Origin: Faecalibacter rhinopitheci
GTDB lineage: Bacteria; Bacteroidota; Bacteroidia; Flavobacteriales; Weeksellaceae
DNA length: 64,000 nucleotides
Direction of reading: 5' to 3'
Assembly (NCBI RefSeq): GCF_015234135.1
Contig: NZ_JADGIK010000002.1
Location: 248,001-312,000, forward strand
The position numbers and the translations under genes are program-made. This document shows, one piece after another, positions 63,809 through 64,000 of the stretch. The notes below the pieces were generated by a model. It was given only the letters and a program-made list of their open reading frames with translations, was not told the origin of the DNA and did not search any database. The first letter of the stretch is position 1. Every line of letters begins with the position of its first letter.

Positions 63809-63881
63809 AGCGGGAAACGAGACTCGAACTCGCAACATTCAGCTTGGAAGGCTGACGCTCTACCAATTGAGCTATTCCCGC
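63809..63881 (-). tRNA. tRNA-Gly(TCC)
   Basis: 73 nt, anticodon loop CTTCCAA. Its upstream spacer resembles, but is not identical to, those of the other units. Confidence 0.95.
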
Positions 63882-63907
63882 GTAATTATTATATTAACCA
63901 AAAAAAG

Positions 63908-63991
63908 TACCTCAGGCGGGACTTGAACCCGCACGTCCTAATGGACACAGGATTTTAAGTCCTGCGTGTCTACCAATTCCACCACCAAGGC
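63908..63991 (-). tRNA. tRNA-Leu(TAA), form B
   Basis: 84 nt, variable arm GTCC-ATTA-GGAC. It is the most upstream gene visible; the array probably continues beyond the window, because no promoter appears in the last nine bases. Confidence 0.95.
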
Positions 63992-64000
63992 AAAATTTGA

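Larger units (their letters stand above)
63270..64000 (-). repeat. Tandem array of tRNA-Gly(TCC)-tRNA-Leu(TAA) units
   Basis: Gly and Leu genes alternate seven times, with Leu starts about 209-215 bases apart. Mature sequences are the same (apart from the two Leu variable-arm forms), while spacers are AT-rich and only partly conserved. This is the pattern of a unit multiplied by unequal recombination. Confidence 0.88.

Noticed and set aside
38934-63991. The region between the inverted tRNA repeats as a composite transposon or genomic island
   Set aside because: It contains core genes (prfA, glnN, rho, efflux and membrane proteins) with the same base composition as the rest and no transposase, integrase or phage genes. 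The arms are functional tRNA operons, not insertion sequences.
63270-64000. Regularly spaced repeats at the window end as a CRISPR array
   Set aside because: The repeated units fold as cloverleaf tRNAs of 73 and 84 nt with anticodons TCC and TAA. The intervening sequence is AT-rich spacer, not unique 30-40 nt spacers between identical short repeats.

Overview
The window is an ordinary chromosomal stretch of a low-GC member of the Bacteroidota, most likely a flavobacterium of the Weeksellaceae type. Several signs agree. Promoters carry the Bacteroidota -7 box TAnnTTTG, and Shine-Dalgarno sequences are essentially absent. The transketolase is split into two genes. There is a type B T9SS sorting domain, a TamL-type lipoprotein Omp85, a type III glutamine synthetase, and families such as DUF2851 and DUF4293. 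I see no phage, transposase, CRISPR array or plasmid function.

Layout. 1-4000: end of a symporter gene, then the two transketolase halves with an unrelated exported-protein gene between them. 4281-7970: RNase P RNA, ClpC and an NRDE protein. 8000-10800: DinB-like, ATP-grasp, rhomboid and an unknown gene. 10900-16900: housekeeping genes (ybaB, obg, pyrD, adk, hpt, hemN, kdsA). 17000-23400: a glycosyltransferase, FtsE-like ATPase, rpmH, gyrA and a TPR protein. 23468-34168: surE, a tail-specific protease, an OppC-like permease, a 1471-residue T9SS cargo protein, a serine hydrolase and an rRNA/tRNA methyltransferase. 34163-38845: TamL-like Omp85, class II aldolase and accD. 38934-39693: five tRNA genes. 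39738-50000: membrane proteins, a second Omp85-type barrel, a secreted papain-fold peptidase facing two small lipoproteins (one clearly chagasin-like), an FAD oxidoreductase with a fluoride channel, and an M16 peptidase. 49643-57080: HhH protein, PspC, DUF2851, then a TetR-TolC-HlyD-MFS efflux operon. 57279-63138: prfA, glnN, DUF4293 and rho. 63270-64000: seven more tRNA genes in a tandem array on the minus strand that runs off the window.

Genes likely to work together: the transketolase halves; gyrA with its TPR neighbour (2-nt gap); the hpt-adk pair; the obg-ybaB pair; the tripartite drug efflux operon, where an inverted repeat beside the regulator gene is a candidate operator; and the C1 peptidase with the chagasin-like inhibitor.

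The most unusual structure is a 370-bp, essentially perfect inverted repeat (39007-39377 against 63224-63594). It contains tRNA-Leu(UAA), tRNA-Gly(UCC), tRNA-Leu(UAA) and a terminator, and it brackets about 23.8 kb of mainly housekeeping genes. One arm continues into a tandem amplification of the same Gly-Leu pair. In total the window holds six tRNA-Leu(UAA) and five tRNA-Gly(UCC) genes. I found no convincing new defence or mobile system. The tRNA inverted repeat, the loss of all four zinc-ribbon cysteines in AccD, and the protease-inhibitor neighbourhood deserve most attention.
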